From contig JAGBDC010000028.1 in the NCBI GenBank assembly GCA_017937705.1, positions 1 through 59,801 on the forward strand: a DNA stretch of 59,801 nucleotides, in the 5' to 3' direction. The position numbers and the translations under genes are program-made. The stretch comes from Alphaproteobacteria bacterium (GTDB lineage: Bacteria; Pseudomonadota; Alphaproteobacteria; RF32; CAG-239). Below are positions 44,931 through 54,122 of the stretch, one piece after another. Each line of letters begins with the position of its first letter. The first letter of the stretch is position 1. The notes below the pieces were generated by a model that had not been told where the DNA came from, searched no databases, and saw only the letters and a list, made by a program, of their open reading frames with translations.

Positions 44931-45515
44931 ATGAAAATAACAAAATTAGTCGTTGCAAGTCATAACGCCGGCAAAATTGCCGAAATCAAAACCTTACTTG
45001 CCCCATTGAAAATAGAAGTACAGTCTGCCGCAGATTTAAGACTTGGGGACGTTGAAGAAACAGGAACAACTTTTGAAGAAAACGCAAAATTAAAGGCTGA
45101 AGCTCTATGTATGATGTGTGGTCTTCCTTGTTTGGCAGATGATTCGGGCTTATGTGTCGATGCTCTCGATGGTCGCCCCGGAGTTTATTCCGCTCGTTAT
45201 GCCCCTAACCGTGACTTTAACGAAGGAATGAAAATGCTTTTGAAAGAAATGGAAGAATCCGGAAAAAGCACTAGAAAAGCTCATTTTTCGTGTTGTATGG
45301 CTTTAGCTTATCCAAACGAAAAGACCATGATTTTTGAAGGAAGAGTTGATGGAAACATTTCGGAAACCCCGTCAGGAAATGGCGGATTCGGATATGACCC
45401 TATTTTCATTCCTGAAGGATTCGATAAAACTTTTGCTGAACTCGGTGAAGATATAAAAAATCAAATGTCTCATCGAAGCAGAGCTTTAGAAAAACTTATT
45501 AACAAAATAAAATAA
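44931..45515 (+). CDS. rdgB: dITP/XTP pyrophosphatase (non-canonical NTPase)
   Basis: The 194-residue RdgB/HAM1 protein has VVASHNAGKIAEIKTLL at the start, CLADDSGLCVDALDGRPGVYSARYA and GGFGYDPIFIPEG. It hydrolyses deaminated purine triphosphates to keep the nucleotide pool clean. It follows rph immediately and precedes addB by ten bases. Confidence 0.97.
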   Translation: MKITKLVVASHNAGKIAEIKTLLAPLKIEVQSAADLRLGDVEETGTTFEENAKLKAEALCMMCGLPCLADDSGLCVDALDGRPGVYSARYAPNRDFNEGMKMLLKEMEESGKSTRKAHFSCCMALAYPNEKTMIFEGRVDGNISETPSGNGGFGYDPIFIPEGFDKTFAELGEDIKNQMSHRSRALEKLINKIK

Positions 45516-45525
45516 GGAGTCTGAA

Positions 45526-48390
45526 TTGCCTAATATATACAATGTTCCCATTGGTTGTTCGTTAGTCGATATACTTGCAGAGCATCTGCTCAATAAATAC
45601 AAAAACAACTTACTTGGACTAACTGATGTTACTGTTTTTCTTCCTAACCGAAGAGCGGTTAGGGAACTGCGTAATGCTTTCGTAAGATTGCATGGAATGA
45701 ACGCCACTCTTCTTCCGCAAATATTACCGCTTGGTAGTGTTGATGAGGACGGATTTTTCTTTTCCGGAAATGAGATAAAACTTCCTCCGGTTATAAGTTC
45801 TGTTGAAAGACTTATGATATTTATAAGACTGATTTGTGCTCGTCCCGATAATTTTAAAGTAGAAAGCCTCACTACGGCACAAGCTTGTTATTTAGCTAAT
45901 GAACTTTCTACTTTAATTGATATGGTGAATAATGAACGGCTGAAATTTGAAAAACTGAACGACATTGTTCCTGAAGAATATGCTTCTCACTGGCAAAACA
46001 CTTTACAGTTTTTGAAAATAATAACAGAATTTTATCCCAAAATTTTAGAAGAAAGAAATTTAAGCGATATCGGAGATTATAATAATAAACTTCTATCGGA
46101 ACAGAACAAAAATTTACAAAAAAATCCATCAGAAAAAGAAATTATCGTTGCCGGAACAACAGCTACCTTTCCGGCAATGAAAGAACTGGTAAAAACCATT
46201 TCAGAGCTAAAAAACGGAAGCGTTTATCTTTCGGGTATTGATAAGTTTTTAGACGATTCGGCTTGGGATATGATAGAAGAAACTCATCCACAATTTGAAT
46301 TAAAACAATTGTTGGAATTTTTACAAATTTCCCGTCACGATATTCCCGATGCCGTATCACATAATAATAGCGAAAGAGAAAAACTTTTTTCTGAGGTTAT
46401 GCGTCCTGCCGAATCGTCTGACAGTTGGTTATCTCTCAATAAAGATTCTTTTTCAGCAAAAGCTCTGGACGGATTAAAATTAATCGAATGTAGAGATTCT
46501 AAAGAAGAAGCTCTCATAATTGCCGCAATTATGCGACATAATTTGGAAACTCCCGAAAAAACCACCGCTTTAGTGACACAAGACAGAAATTTGGCTCGTT
46601 GCGTTTCTAACGAACTTTTACGATGGGGAATCAAGGCTGACGATTCGGCGGGTATTCCTTTATCACAAACTCCACAAGGAATCTTTTTACGTCTCATTGC
46701 AAAGGTATGCGAGGAAGACTTTTCTCCTCTTTCTTTACTTAGTTTATATAAACATCCTTTTACCTGTGCCGGAAAAACAAATTATGAAATACGTCGTCAA
46801 ATAAGAGAATATGAAAAAAGTGTTTTACGTAACAGAAATTGTAAAAAAATAAAAGACAACGACTTTATAACCCATCAAAAAAGTCTTTTTAACGAATTGC
46901 ATGATTTGATGAATCAGCCTAAAGCCTCTTTCAAAGAACTGTTAAACAAGCATCTGCAACTTGCTGAGTTTTTAGCTACCAGCAAAGATAAAAACGGAGC
47001 AGACGTATTATGGTGTGAAGAAGAAGGAGAAGTTGCAGCCTCTTTAATGGGTAATCTTTTAGAACACGCTGATACATTAGGCGAGATAAAACAAGGACAA
47101 TATGCAGATTTATTCGGGGCATTACTAAACGGAACCATTGTTCGTTCAAAATACGGAGCACATCCGAGATTGCGTATTCTTGGTCCGATAGAGGCTCGTC
47201 TATGTTCTTTTGACTGTGTTATTGTAAGCGGTTTAAGTGAAGGTATAATGCCGGCTAATTCATCATCTGGAGCATGGCTTTCTCGACCGATGAAGGAAAA
47301 ATTCGGCTATCCGTTGCCGGAAAAATCTATCGGAGTATTAGCACATGATTTTTGTGAAATGTGTGCGGCTAAAGAAGTTTACTTAACTCGCTCTGATAGA
47401 GTACAAAATACTCCTATGGTAAAATCTCGTTGGTGGATGAGACTGGAAACAGTACTAAAAGCCATAGATTTTGATATAAACATTTTGTATCAATCTCCAT
47501 ATACTTATTGGTGTCGGCAGCTCGACAGAACTCAAAACATTACTCCGATTGAAGCACCTCACCCTGCTCCACCTCTGGAATCTCGCCCGAGAGAATTATG
47601 GGCTTCAGATATGGAAAGATTGATATGCAACCCATATAGTGTTTACGCATCTAAAATTTTAAAATTAAAAAAAATAAACGACTTTGACCAAACTCCCGAT
47701 GCCGTTGATATGGGAAATATTGTTCACAATGTTTTGGAACAATTTTATAAACAATATCCGGAACATCTTCCCCAAAACGCAAAAAAAATTATGGAAGAAC
47801 TCGCTGAAAACTTACTAAACGAAAATGAAATAGAAGACAGCATAAAACTGTTTTGGAAAATCAGAATCGAAAGAATGATAGATTGGATTTTACAAAAAGA
47901 AGAAAATTTGCGGATTGATATAAAACATACACATTGCGAAGTAAAAGGAAGAACTTCTTTTCAAAGTTCCGGCGGAGAATTTATTGTTGGAGCAAAAGCG
48001 GATAGAATAGATGAAACAACAAATGGAACCGTTCGTGTTATTGATTATAAAACCGGTTATGCTCCTCAAAATACAAAAGTAGAAAAAGGCTATGCCCCCC
48101 AATTGCCGATAGAAGGAATTATTGCTCAAAAAGGTGATTTTGAAGAAATTAGCGCAAAACCGGTAGAAAGCTTACATTATTGGAAACTCCAAAACAATGA
48201 GAGTTCTTTCAGTAAAAATGTAGATGACTTATTAGAAAATTATACAGATAAACTAACCGCCATAATCGAACATTTCGATAAAAAAGACAGTGAGTACATC
48301 GTTCAGCCAAAATATAAAGACGAATATTGCGATTACATACATCTTTCACGTATAAAAGAATGGGGAGTAAACAGTAGTGATGACGACTAA
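45526..48390 (+). CDS. addB: Double-strand break repair protein AddB
   Basis: The 954-residue product starts at TTG, supported by an AAGGAG site nine bases upstream and by the family N-terminus MPNIYNVPIGCSLVDILA. VTVFLPNRRAVRELRNAF lies in the inactivated helicase-like region. The C-terminus has a PD-(D/E)XK nuclease with VIDYKTGYAP. With AddA it forms the alphaproteobacterial RecBCD analogue that resects DNA ends for RecA. It overlaps addA by 14 bases. Confidence 0.95.
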   Translation: MPNIYNVPIGCSLVDILAEHLLNKYKNNLLGLTDVTVFLPNRRAVRELRNAFVRLHGMNATLLPQILPLGSVDEDGFFFSGNEIKLPPVISSVERLMIFIRLICARPDNFKVESLTTAQACYLANELSTLIDMVNNERLKFEKLNDIVPEEYASHWQNTLQFLKIITEFYPKILEERNLSDIGDYNNKLLSEQNKNLQKNPSEKEIIVAGTTATFPAMKELVKTISELKNGSVYLSGIDKFLDDSAWDMIEETHPQFELKQLLEFLQISRHDIPDAVSHNNSEREKLFSEVMRPAESSDSWLSLNKDSFSAKALDGLKLIECRDSKEEALIIAAIMRHNLETPEKTTALVTQDRNLARCVSNELLRWGIKADDSAGIPLSQTPQGIFLRLIAKVCEEDFSPLSLLSLYKHPFTCAGKTNYEIRRQIREYEKSVLRNRNCKKIKDNDFITHQKSLFNELHDLMNQPKASFKELLNKHLQLAEFLATSKDKNGADVLWCEEEGEVAASLMGNLLEHADTLGEIKQGQYADLFGALLNGTIVRSKYGAHPRLRILGPIEARLCSFDCVIVSGLSEGIMPANSSSGAWLSRPMKEKFGYPLPEKSIGVLAHDFCEMCAAKEVYLTRSDRVQNTPMVKSRWWMRLETVLKAIDFDINILYQSPYTYWCRQLDRTQNITPIEAPHPAPPLESRPRELWASDMERLICNPYSVYASKILKLKKINDFDQTPDAVDMGNIVHNVLEQFYKQYPEHLPQNAKKIMEELAENLLNENEIEDSIKLFWKIRIERMIDWILQKEENLRIDIKHTHCEVKGRTSFQSSGGEFIVGAKADRIDETTNGTVRVIDYKTGYAPQNTKVEKGYAPQLPIEGIIAQKGDFEEISAKPVESLHYWKLQNNESSFSKNVDDLLENYTDKLTAIIEHFDKKDSEYIVQPKYKDEYCDYIHLSRIKEWGVNSSDDD

Positions 48391-51300
48391 TAATGAAATA
48401 GAACAAAAAAGAAATGTGTTAGGACAAAGAGCTACTTGTCAACAACGTTTGGCAGCCAATCCAAAAAAATCAGTTTGGGTCGGAGCCTCAGCAGGTACGG
48501 GAAAAACCAAAGTTCTCTCCGACAGAGTATTGCGATTACTTTTAGAAGGTGTTGATAGCACTAAAATTCTATGTTTGACATATACAAAGGCCGCCGCAGT
48601 AGAAATGAGTTCACGTATTGCCGAAAGATTGAGTAAATGGGCGGTAATGAATGAAAAAGATTTAGAAGAAGAACTGATAAAACTATACGGAAAATTGCCT
48701 ACAGATGCAGACAAGGCAAAAAAATTAAAATCGAAAGCAAGACAGCTTTTTGCAATTTTGTTAGATACGGCCGGAGGAATGAAAATCAAAACCATTCACA
48801 GTTTTTGTGAAGAAATATTAAAAAGATTTCCTTTGGAAGCAAATCTTTCTCCATATTTTGAAATTATGGATGAAAGAAATTCATCACAAGCTTTGAATAA
48901 TATAAAAAAAGAAATACTGTCTTTTGCCGCTCAAAATCCGCAAAGTACAATAGGAACATCTATCAGGTATATTACAGAAAATATTTCTGAATTTTCTTTT
49001 AGCAGTGTAATTGATAATGTATTGAAAAATCGTATAAAAATAGACCGTTCTTTAACAAAATACGGTTCTAAAGAAAATTTATTATCTGAAATATCAAAAC
49101 AAATTAATATCCCTGATAACATAACTTTAGAAGATATTATAAATGACTTTTTTGCAAAAGCAGATAAAGACACCTTATCATCACTCAAAGAAATAGGAAT
49201 AAATTTTCCGGTAGATTGCATAGAGAATGAGAATTACATTGAAGAATACCCAAATTACATTCAAATTTTTCTGACCGGCAGCAACACTATACGTAGTCCA
49301 AGAACAATAAAGGGACTAAGCAAGCGTATTGATTTAACTCTCATATTTAATGATGAAGGCATGCGTTGTCTTGATTTAATAGATAAATTAAAATCTTTCA
49401 ATCTATACAATTTTACCAAATGTGTTTTAAATTTAGCATCAGAATTAATTGAAAAATATAACGAATTTAAAAGAGTTCATGCAAAATTAGATTTTGACGA
49501 TGTTATATATCGTACTCGGTTGCTCCTAGAAAACAGAGAAGCAACAAAATGGGTATTATTTAAATTAGACGGCGGTATTGATAATATATTGATAGATGAA
49601 GCACAAGATACATCTCCCGATCAATGGGCTATTGTCAAAGCCATCAGTGATGAGTTTTTTGCAGGAGAAGGAAGCTCGGAAAATACTCGAACAATTTTTG
49701 CAGTTGGCGACAGAAAACAGTCAATATACAGCTTTCAAGGAGCAGACCCTGATAAATTTGATGAAATGTGTAACCATTTTTCACAAATAACTCCGGATTT
49801 TGAGAAAGTAAATTTAGAAGTCTCTTTTCGTTCTACATCAGCAATCTTGAGTTCCGTAAATCAACTTTTCAGCAAAGAAAGTATAAGACAAGGGGTTGCT
49901 TCCGCAAACGAAACAGTTGAACACATAGCTTTCAGAGAAGGCGAAGGAGGAAAAGTTGAGTTTTGGAATGCGATAGAACCGAAAAAAGAAAAAAATGATG
50001 ACACGTGGGAACTTCCCATAAAAAGATTTTCTCAAGAATCGACATCTTCACAAATGGCAAAAACCATTGCCGCCAAAATAAAACAAATGGTAGACAATAA
50101 AGAAATATTAGAGTCTAAAAAAAGACCTGTTCAATACCGAGATTTTTTAATTTTAATCAGAGGAAGAAGTAATTTTTGTGAAAATTTCATTAGAGAATGT
50201 AAAAAACTAAATATAAATATCGGTGGCATTGACAGAATTCATGTTTTAGATCAAATTGCCGTTAAAGACTTAATAAGCTTAGGTAAATTTTTATTGCTAC
50301 CTGATGATGATTTAAGTTTGGCTGAAGCATTAAAATCCCCGCTTTTTAATCTTAATGATGATGATTTGTTTGAACTATGTTGGAACAGAAACGGTTCTTT
50401 ATGGAAATCTTTACAATCGAGTGAAAATTATAAAGATATTGCTCAAAGCATAGAAAATTTACTAAACAAAGTTGATTATATGCGACCTTTTGACTTGTAT
50501 AATTATATACTTGGGGAAATGGGTGGACGTAAAAAATATTATGAAAGAATGGGACTTGAAGCAGAAGACGGACTAAATGAATTCATCAATTTAAGCCTTA
50601 ATTTTGAAATAGAAAATATTCCCACTTTGCAAAACTTTATTCATTGGATTGCATCTGATGATGTTGAAGTCAAAAGAGAACAAGAACAAGGTGAAAATAA
50701 TGTAGTAAGAATGATGACCGTTCATGGCTCAAAAGGACTACAAGCTCCTATTGTTATTATTCCTGATACAACGGGTATACCAACCAGCAAAGAAGAAGCA
50801 AACTTTATTTGGAGTAACGACATTTTTGTTTATCCTTCATCAAAAAATGATTATAACGATTTTTGTAAAAAAATAAAAGAAAAACAAAAACAAAAAATGA
50901 TGGAGGAATATCGCCGATTAATGTATGTTGCGGTTACCAGAGCAGAAGACAGAATGATATTTTGCGGATTTAGCACAAAACAACAAATACCTGAAGATTC
51001 TTGGTATTCTTTATTTAAGGAAACATTTTCACAAATTGCAACTCCTGATGAAAATGATGTATTATCCGTAACAAGCAAACAATGTTTTGAAAAAGAATCT
51101 AAGCCTAAAGATAAAAGAGAAGAACTGCAGACGGCAATTCCCGATTTTATGAATAGAAATGCAGAAAAAGAAAGCCCTTTATCAAAACCGCTAAGACCGT
51201 CAAAACCGGATAACGAACCTGCAAATATTTCACCTTTAATTGTAAACAGAGACCGAATATTGTATAAACGAGGAGAAATAATCCATAAGTTATTACAATT

Positions 51301-51712
51301 TTTGCCGGGAGTAAGCAATAATAAACAAACTCAAACCATAAAAGATTTTCTGCAACAGAAAGCTCCTGAATTCAACGAAATAGAAATTGAAAAAATATGT
51401 CAAGAAATAACCTTTTTGATAAACAATAAAGAGTTCGGAAAAGTATTCGGAGCTAACTCAAAAGCCGAGGTTCCGATTATGGGAGAAGTAGACGGAAAAA
51501 TAATATCCGGACAAATAGACCGTTTGATTATTGACGACAATCAGGTTATCATCGTTGACTATAAAACAAACAAAAATGTGCCGGATAAAGTTCCTGCCGT
51601 ATATATTTCGCAGTTAAACGCATATAAAAAACTTATGCATAAAATATATCCGCAAAAAGAAATTAAGACCTATATTTTGTGGACCAATACCGCAAATATG
51701 ATGGAAATTTAA
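48377..51712 (+). CDS. addA: Double-strand break repair helicase-nuclease AddA
   Basis: The 1111-residue UvrD-like helicase has Walker A VGASAGTGKTKVLSDR (~36-51), ILCLTYTKAAAVEM, LIDEAQDTSPDQW (Walker B), VGDRKQSIYSFQGAD, VSFRSTS, MMTVHGSKGLQAPIV and YVAVTRAEDRM, followed by a C-terminal nuclease with IIVDYKTNKNVP. It unwinds and degrades DNA ends with AddB. I use the GTG with better spacing from GGAG; the ATG one codon later is also possible. Confidence 0.95.
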   Translation: MMTTNNEIEQKRNVLGQRATCQQRLAANPKKSVWVGASAGTGKTKVLSDRVLRLLLEGVDSTKILCLTYTKAAAVEMSSRIAERLSKWAVMNEKDLEEELIKLYGKLPTDADKAKKLKSKARQLFAILLDTAGGMKIKTIHSFCEEILKRFPLEANLSPYFEIMDERNSSQALNNIKKEILSFAAQNPQSTIGTSIRYITENISEFSFSSVIDNVLKNRIKIDRSLTKYGSKENLLSEISKQINIPDNITLEDIINDFFAKADKDTLSSLKEIGINFPVDCIENENYIEEYPNYIQIFLTGSNTIRSPRTIKGLSKRIDLTLIFNDEGMRCLDLIDKLKSFNLYNFTKCVLNLASELIEKYNEFKRVHAKLDFDDVIYRTRLLLENREATKWVLFKLDGGIDNILIDEAQDTSPDQWAIVKAISDEFFAGEGSSENTRTIFAVGDRKQSIYSFQGADPDKFDEMCNHFSQITPDFEKVNLEVSFRSTSAILSSVNQLFSKESIRQGVASANETVEHIAFREGEGGKVEFWNAIEPKKEKNDDTWELPIKRFSQESTSSQMAKTIAAKIKQMVDNKEILESKKRPVQYRDFLILIRGRSNFCENFIRECKKLNINIGGIDRIHVLDQIAVKDLISLGKFLLLPDDDLSLAEALKSPLFNLNDDDLFELCWNRNGSLWKSLQSSENYKDIAQSIENLLNKVDYMRPFDLYNYILGEMGGRKKYYERMGLEAEDGLNEFINLSLNFEIENIPTLQNFIHWIASDDVEVKREQEQGENNVVRMMTVHGSKGLQAPIVIIPDTTGIPTSKEEANFIWSNDIFVYPSSKNDYNDFCKKIKEKQKQKMMEEYRRLMYVAVTRAEDRMIFCGFSTKQQIPEDSWYSLFKETFSQIATPDENDVLSVTSKQCFEKESKPKDKREELQTAIPDFMNRNAEKESPLSKPLRPSKPDNEPANISPLIVNRDRILYKRGEIIHKLLQFLPGVSNNKQTQTIKDFLQQKAPEFNEIEIEKICQEITFLINNKEFGKVFGANSKAEVPIMGEVDGKIISGQIDRLIIDDNQVIIVDYKTNKNVPDKVPAVYISQLNAYKKLMHKIYPQKEIKTYILWTNTANMMEI

Positions 51713-51803
51713 TAAAATATATTGTCTTTATAAAATTAATCTTTAATATGATGTATAAATGATTATATCAACGAAGACAATTTCACAATAGAAAGGAAAA
51801 CAG

Positions 51804-52121
51804 ATGTTATCTATAAACGACGAACAATTTGAAACAGAAGTGTTAAAAAGTAAGGGTTTGGTATTAGTTGATTTTTGGGCTGAATGGTGTGGTCCTTGTC
51901 GTCAACTCGGTCCGATATTGGAAGAAGTTGCAAAAACAATGGGCGACAAAGTTAAAATTTGCAAAATGAATGTAGATGAAGCTCCAAACACAGCTGCCGG
52001 ATACGGAATTAGAAGTATTCCTACAATGTTCTTATTTAAGGACGGGCAGCAAGTTGATACAAAGGTTGGTCTAAATCCTCAATCAACCATAGTTTCTTGG
52101 ATTGAATCTTTCAACAAATAA
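51804..52121 (+). CDS. trxA: Thioredoxin
   Basis: The 105-residue thioredoxin has VDFWAEWCGPCRQ with the active-site disulfide Cys29-Gly-Pro-Cys32 and the cis-Pro loop IRSIPTM. It reduces cytoplasmic disulfides. A GAAAGG site precedes it and a strong terminator follows. Confidence 0.97.
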   Translation: MLSINDEQFETEVLKSKGLVLVDFWAEWCGPCRQLGPILEEVAKTMGDKVKICKMNVDEAPNTAAGYGIRSIPTMFLFKDGQQVDTKVGLNPQSTIVSWIESFNK

Positions 52122-52127
52122 TCTTAC

Positions 52128-52152
52128 AAAGCCCTGCTTGACAGGGCTTTTT
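52128..52152 (+). terminator. trxA terminator
   Basis: A 9-bp stem AAAGCCCTG / CAGGGCTTT followed by Ts, six bases after the trxA stop. Confidence 0.9.
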
Positions 52153-52166
52153 CAATAGGAATTAAA

Positions 52167-53168
52167 ATGACTGAAAAAAACAGAAATATCATATTTTATC
52201 CGATTTCTGCCAAAAAAATGTTTTGGTGTACCGTATTGTCGTTAGGATTTTATCAGCTGTTCTGGTTTTACAAAAACTGGCAGGCAATCCGTTTTGTGGG
52301 AAGAATTAAAATAAATCCGATATTACGTGGTTGGATATTGCCGATGTTTTATGTTTTTCAATTATTTTTCATCATAAAAAAACGAATATCACCTTCCGGA
52401 ACTACTGTTTTTTGTTTATGGACAGCTCCTGTTTTGTTCATATTTGATTTGTTTTTATCTTTGACTTTGTCTTTTGACGAATTTACGCTAAGACATGTTT
52501 TTTACTGGTTTTTATTTGAATTTATAATTTTAATTATTACCGCATTTGTTTTATCAATTATTCAAAATAATATAAATAAGTACAATTCCGAGCAAACGGA
52601 ACTTAAAAAGAAAGTATCTGTCGGTGAGTTTTTTACAATTATATTTTTACCGATATTTTTTGTTATATCTTTTGCATATAACTATGTTAACGCATTAGAT
52701 AGATTTAGAGATATTACATCACTTACGGAACCTCATAAATTTTTAACTGCAATCCATTTTAAACACATGGTTGCATATCCCGCTATATGTAAAAAACATG
52801 GTTACGATATGAAATTTTATCGTAAAGCCTTTACCGATACTTTTACGGATGAATACACAATTTTCGATAAAAAACTTCAAGAAAAAAACAGCGATATAAC
52901 TAAAGAATGGAAAAAACTTTCAGCTAACATGGTTAATTTTATCAATGACTTAATCAACAGCGAATTGAAAGAAATGCAAAAAACCATGATAAGAGCATCT
53001 ACTGAAGCTTTAGGTAACCCGATTACATCTAATGACGTACCGGAAGAATTAAAAAGCATTTTAACTATAAAAGATGCCTGTAAAGCCGTAGATTATAATG
53101 CAAAAAAAATATTTAGGGCAAACATCAATCAAAAAAATGCCATTTTAGAAAAAATAAAAGAATTATAA
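52167..53168 (+). CDS. DUF4234-like membrane protein
   Basis: The 333-residue protein starts with YPISAKKMFWCTVLSLGFYQ then FWFYKNWQAI, the pattern of DUF4234-type N-termini (a first helix followed by a Tyr/Trp-rich 'fYKNW' segment). About five hydrophobic segments lie in the first 175 residues (near 17-32, 54-70, 84-102, 113-133, 155-172). The C-terminal half is soluble, charged and helical. Function unknown; it stands alone between trxA and a DMT transporter gene. Confidence 0.6.
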   Translation: MTEKNRNIIFYPISAKKMFWCTVLSLGFYQLFWFYKNWQAIRFVGRIKINPILRGWILPMFYVFQLFFIIKKRISPSGTTVFCLWTAPVLFIFDLFLSLTLSFDEFTLRHVFYWFLFEFIILIITAFVLSIIQNNINKYNSEQTELKKKVSVGEFFTIIFLPIFFVISFAYNYVNALDRFRDITSLTEPHKFLTAIHFKHMVAYPAICKKHGYDMKFYRKAFTDTFTDEYTIFDKKLQEKNSDITKEWKKLSANMVNFINDLINSELKEMQKTMIRASTEALGNPITSNDVPEELKSILTIKDACKAVDYNAKKIFRANINQKNAILEKIKEL

Positions 53169-53217
53169 CCTTTTATTTGGTCTATGAGAGCATATTTCTA
53201 ATTAAGAGGAGAGAAAT

Positions 53218-54120
53218 ATGCTTTGGATTATAAATGGGCTTATATATGGTTTTTTCACTGCTATATATACAATTTTTAACCAACATTACAAACTGAACGC
53301 ATATCTTTTGGGAATATGGCGTGGTTTCGGTATATCCTTTTTATTTTTGCCCTTTTGTTTTCTTTTTACTCCACAAACTTCCGCATTTTACTGGTTATTA
53401 CTGATAGTTCAGGGAATAATGATTGCTGTTTACGATTCGCATCTGTTTTTTGCTTCCGCAAAATATGGAGCAGGACCAACTTCTCGGGTTATGGCATTAA
53501 CTGCTATGGCTACTACAATTTTTTGGTGGATTCTTACACCGGAAAACTTTAAATATGTCATTAATGACGGAACTACGGTTATTACTATCATTTTACTTTT
53601 GTTCGGTTTTACCGTCAGTTATTGGTATATGATAAAAAGTCCCGTTTCCTACGAATTAGCATCCTATATGCTACCGGCAATTTTATCTCTTTCCGGTATG
53701 AGTATTGCCACAAAAGAGATCGCAATGAGAGGTTCATCTGTCGGAGCAGCTGTCGTTTATTATTTGACTGTCGCAACTTTTGTCAGCGGAGTAGTAAACT
53801 CCTATTGGTATATAAAACAACAACGGCCTGATATTAAAGAGTTTTTTCAACAAGTTTTTGCACCAAGAGTTACCAAAGCCGGAATTTATATCATAGGTTT
53901 TAGCACCGCCCTCATTACCGCAAAAACTCTTGCCCTAAGAATTGCTCCCAATCCCGGATATGTTACGGCTTTGTTATTAACCGCACCGGTTTTTGTTTTC
54001 TTTCTGAATAAATACAATAAAATACCGGATAATATATCAATAAAGGCCGGATTTGCCATGATAGGATTTCTTTTAGCATTATTGCTGTTAGTCACCGGAG
54101 ATTACGGAGTAGTTGATTAG
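53218..54120 (+). CDS. DMT/EamA-like transporter
   Basis: The 300-residue protein has about ten transmembrane helices in two halves, the size and hydropathy pattern of drug/metabolite transporters of the EamA type (MLWIINGLIYGFFTAIYTIF at the start). The substrate is not inferable. A GAGGAG site supports the start. It converges on ftsK with a two-base gap and no visible terminator between them. Confidence 0.65.
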   Translation: MLWIINGLIYGFFTAIYTIFNQHYKLNAYLLGIWRGFGISFLFLPFCFLFTPQTSAFYWLLLIVQGIMIAVYDSHLFFASAKYGAGPTSRVMALTAMATTIFWWILTPENFKYVINDGTTVITIILLLFGFTVSYWYMIKSPVSYELASYMLPAILSLSGMSIATKEIAMRGSSVGAAVVYYLTVATFVSGVVNSYWYIKQQRPDIKEFFQQVFAPRVTKAGIYIIGFSTALITAKTLALRIAPNPGYVTALLLTAPVFVFFLNKYNKIPDNISIKAGFAMIGFLLALLLLVTGDYGVVD

Positions 54121-54122
54121 AG

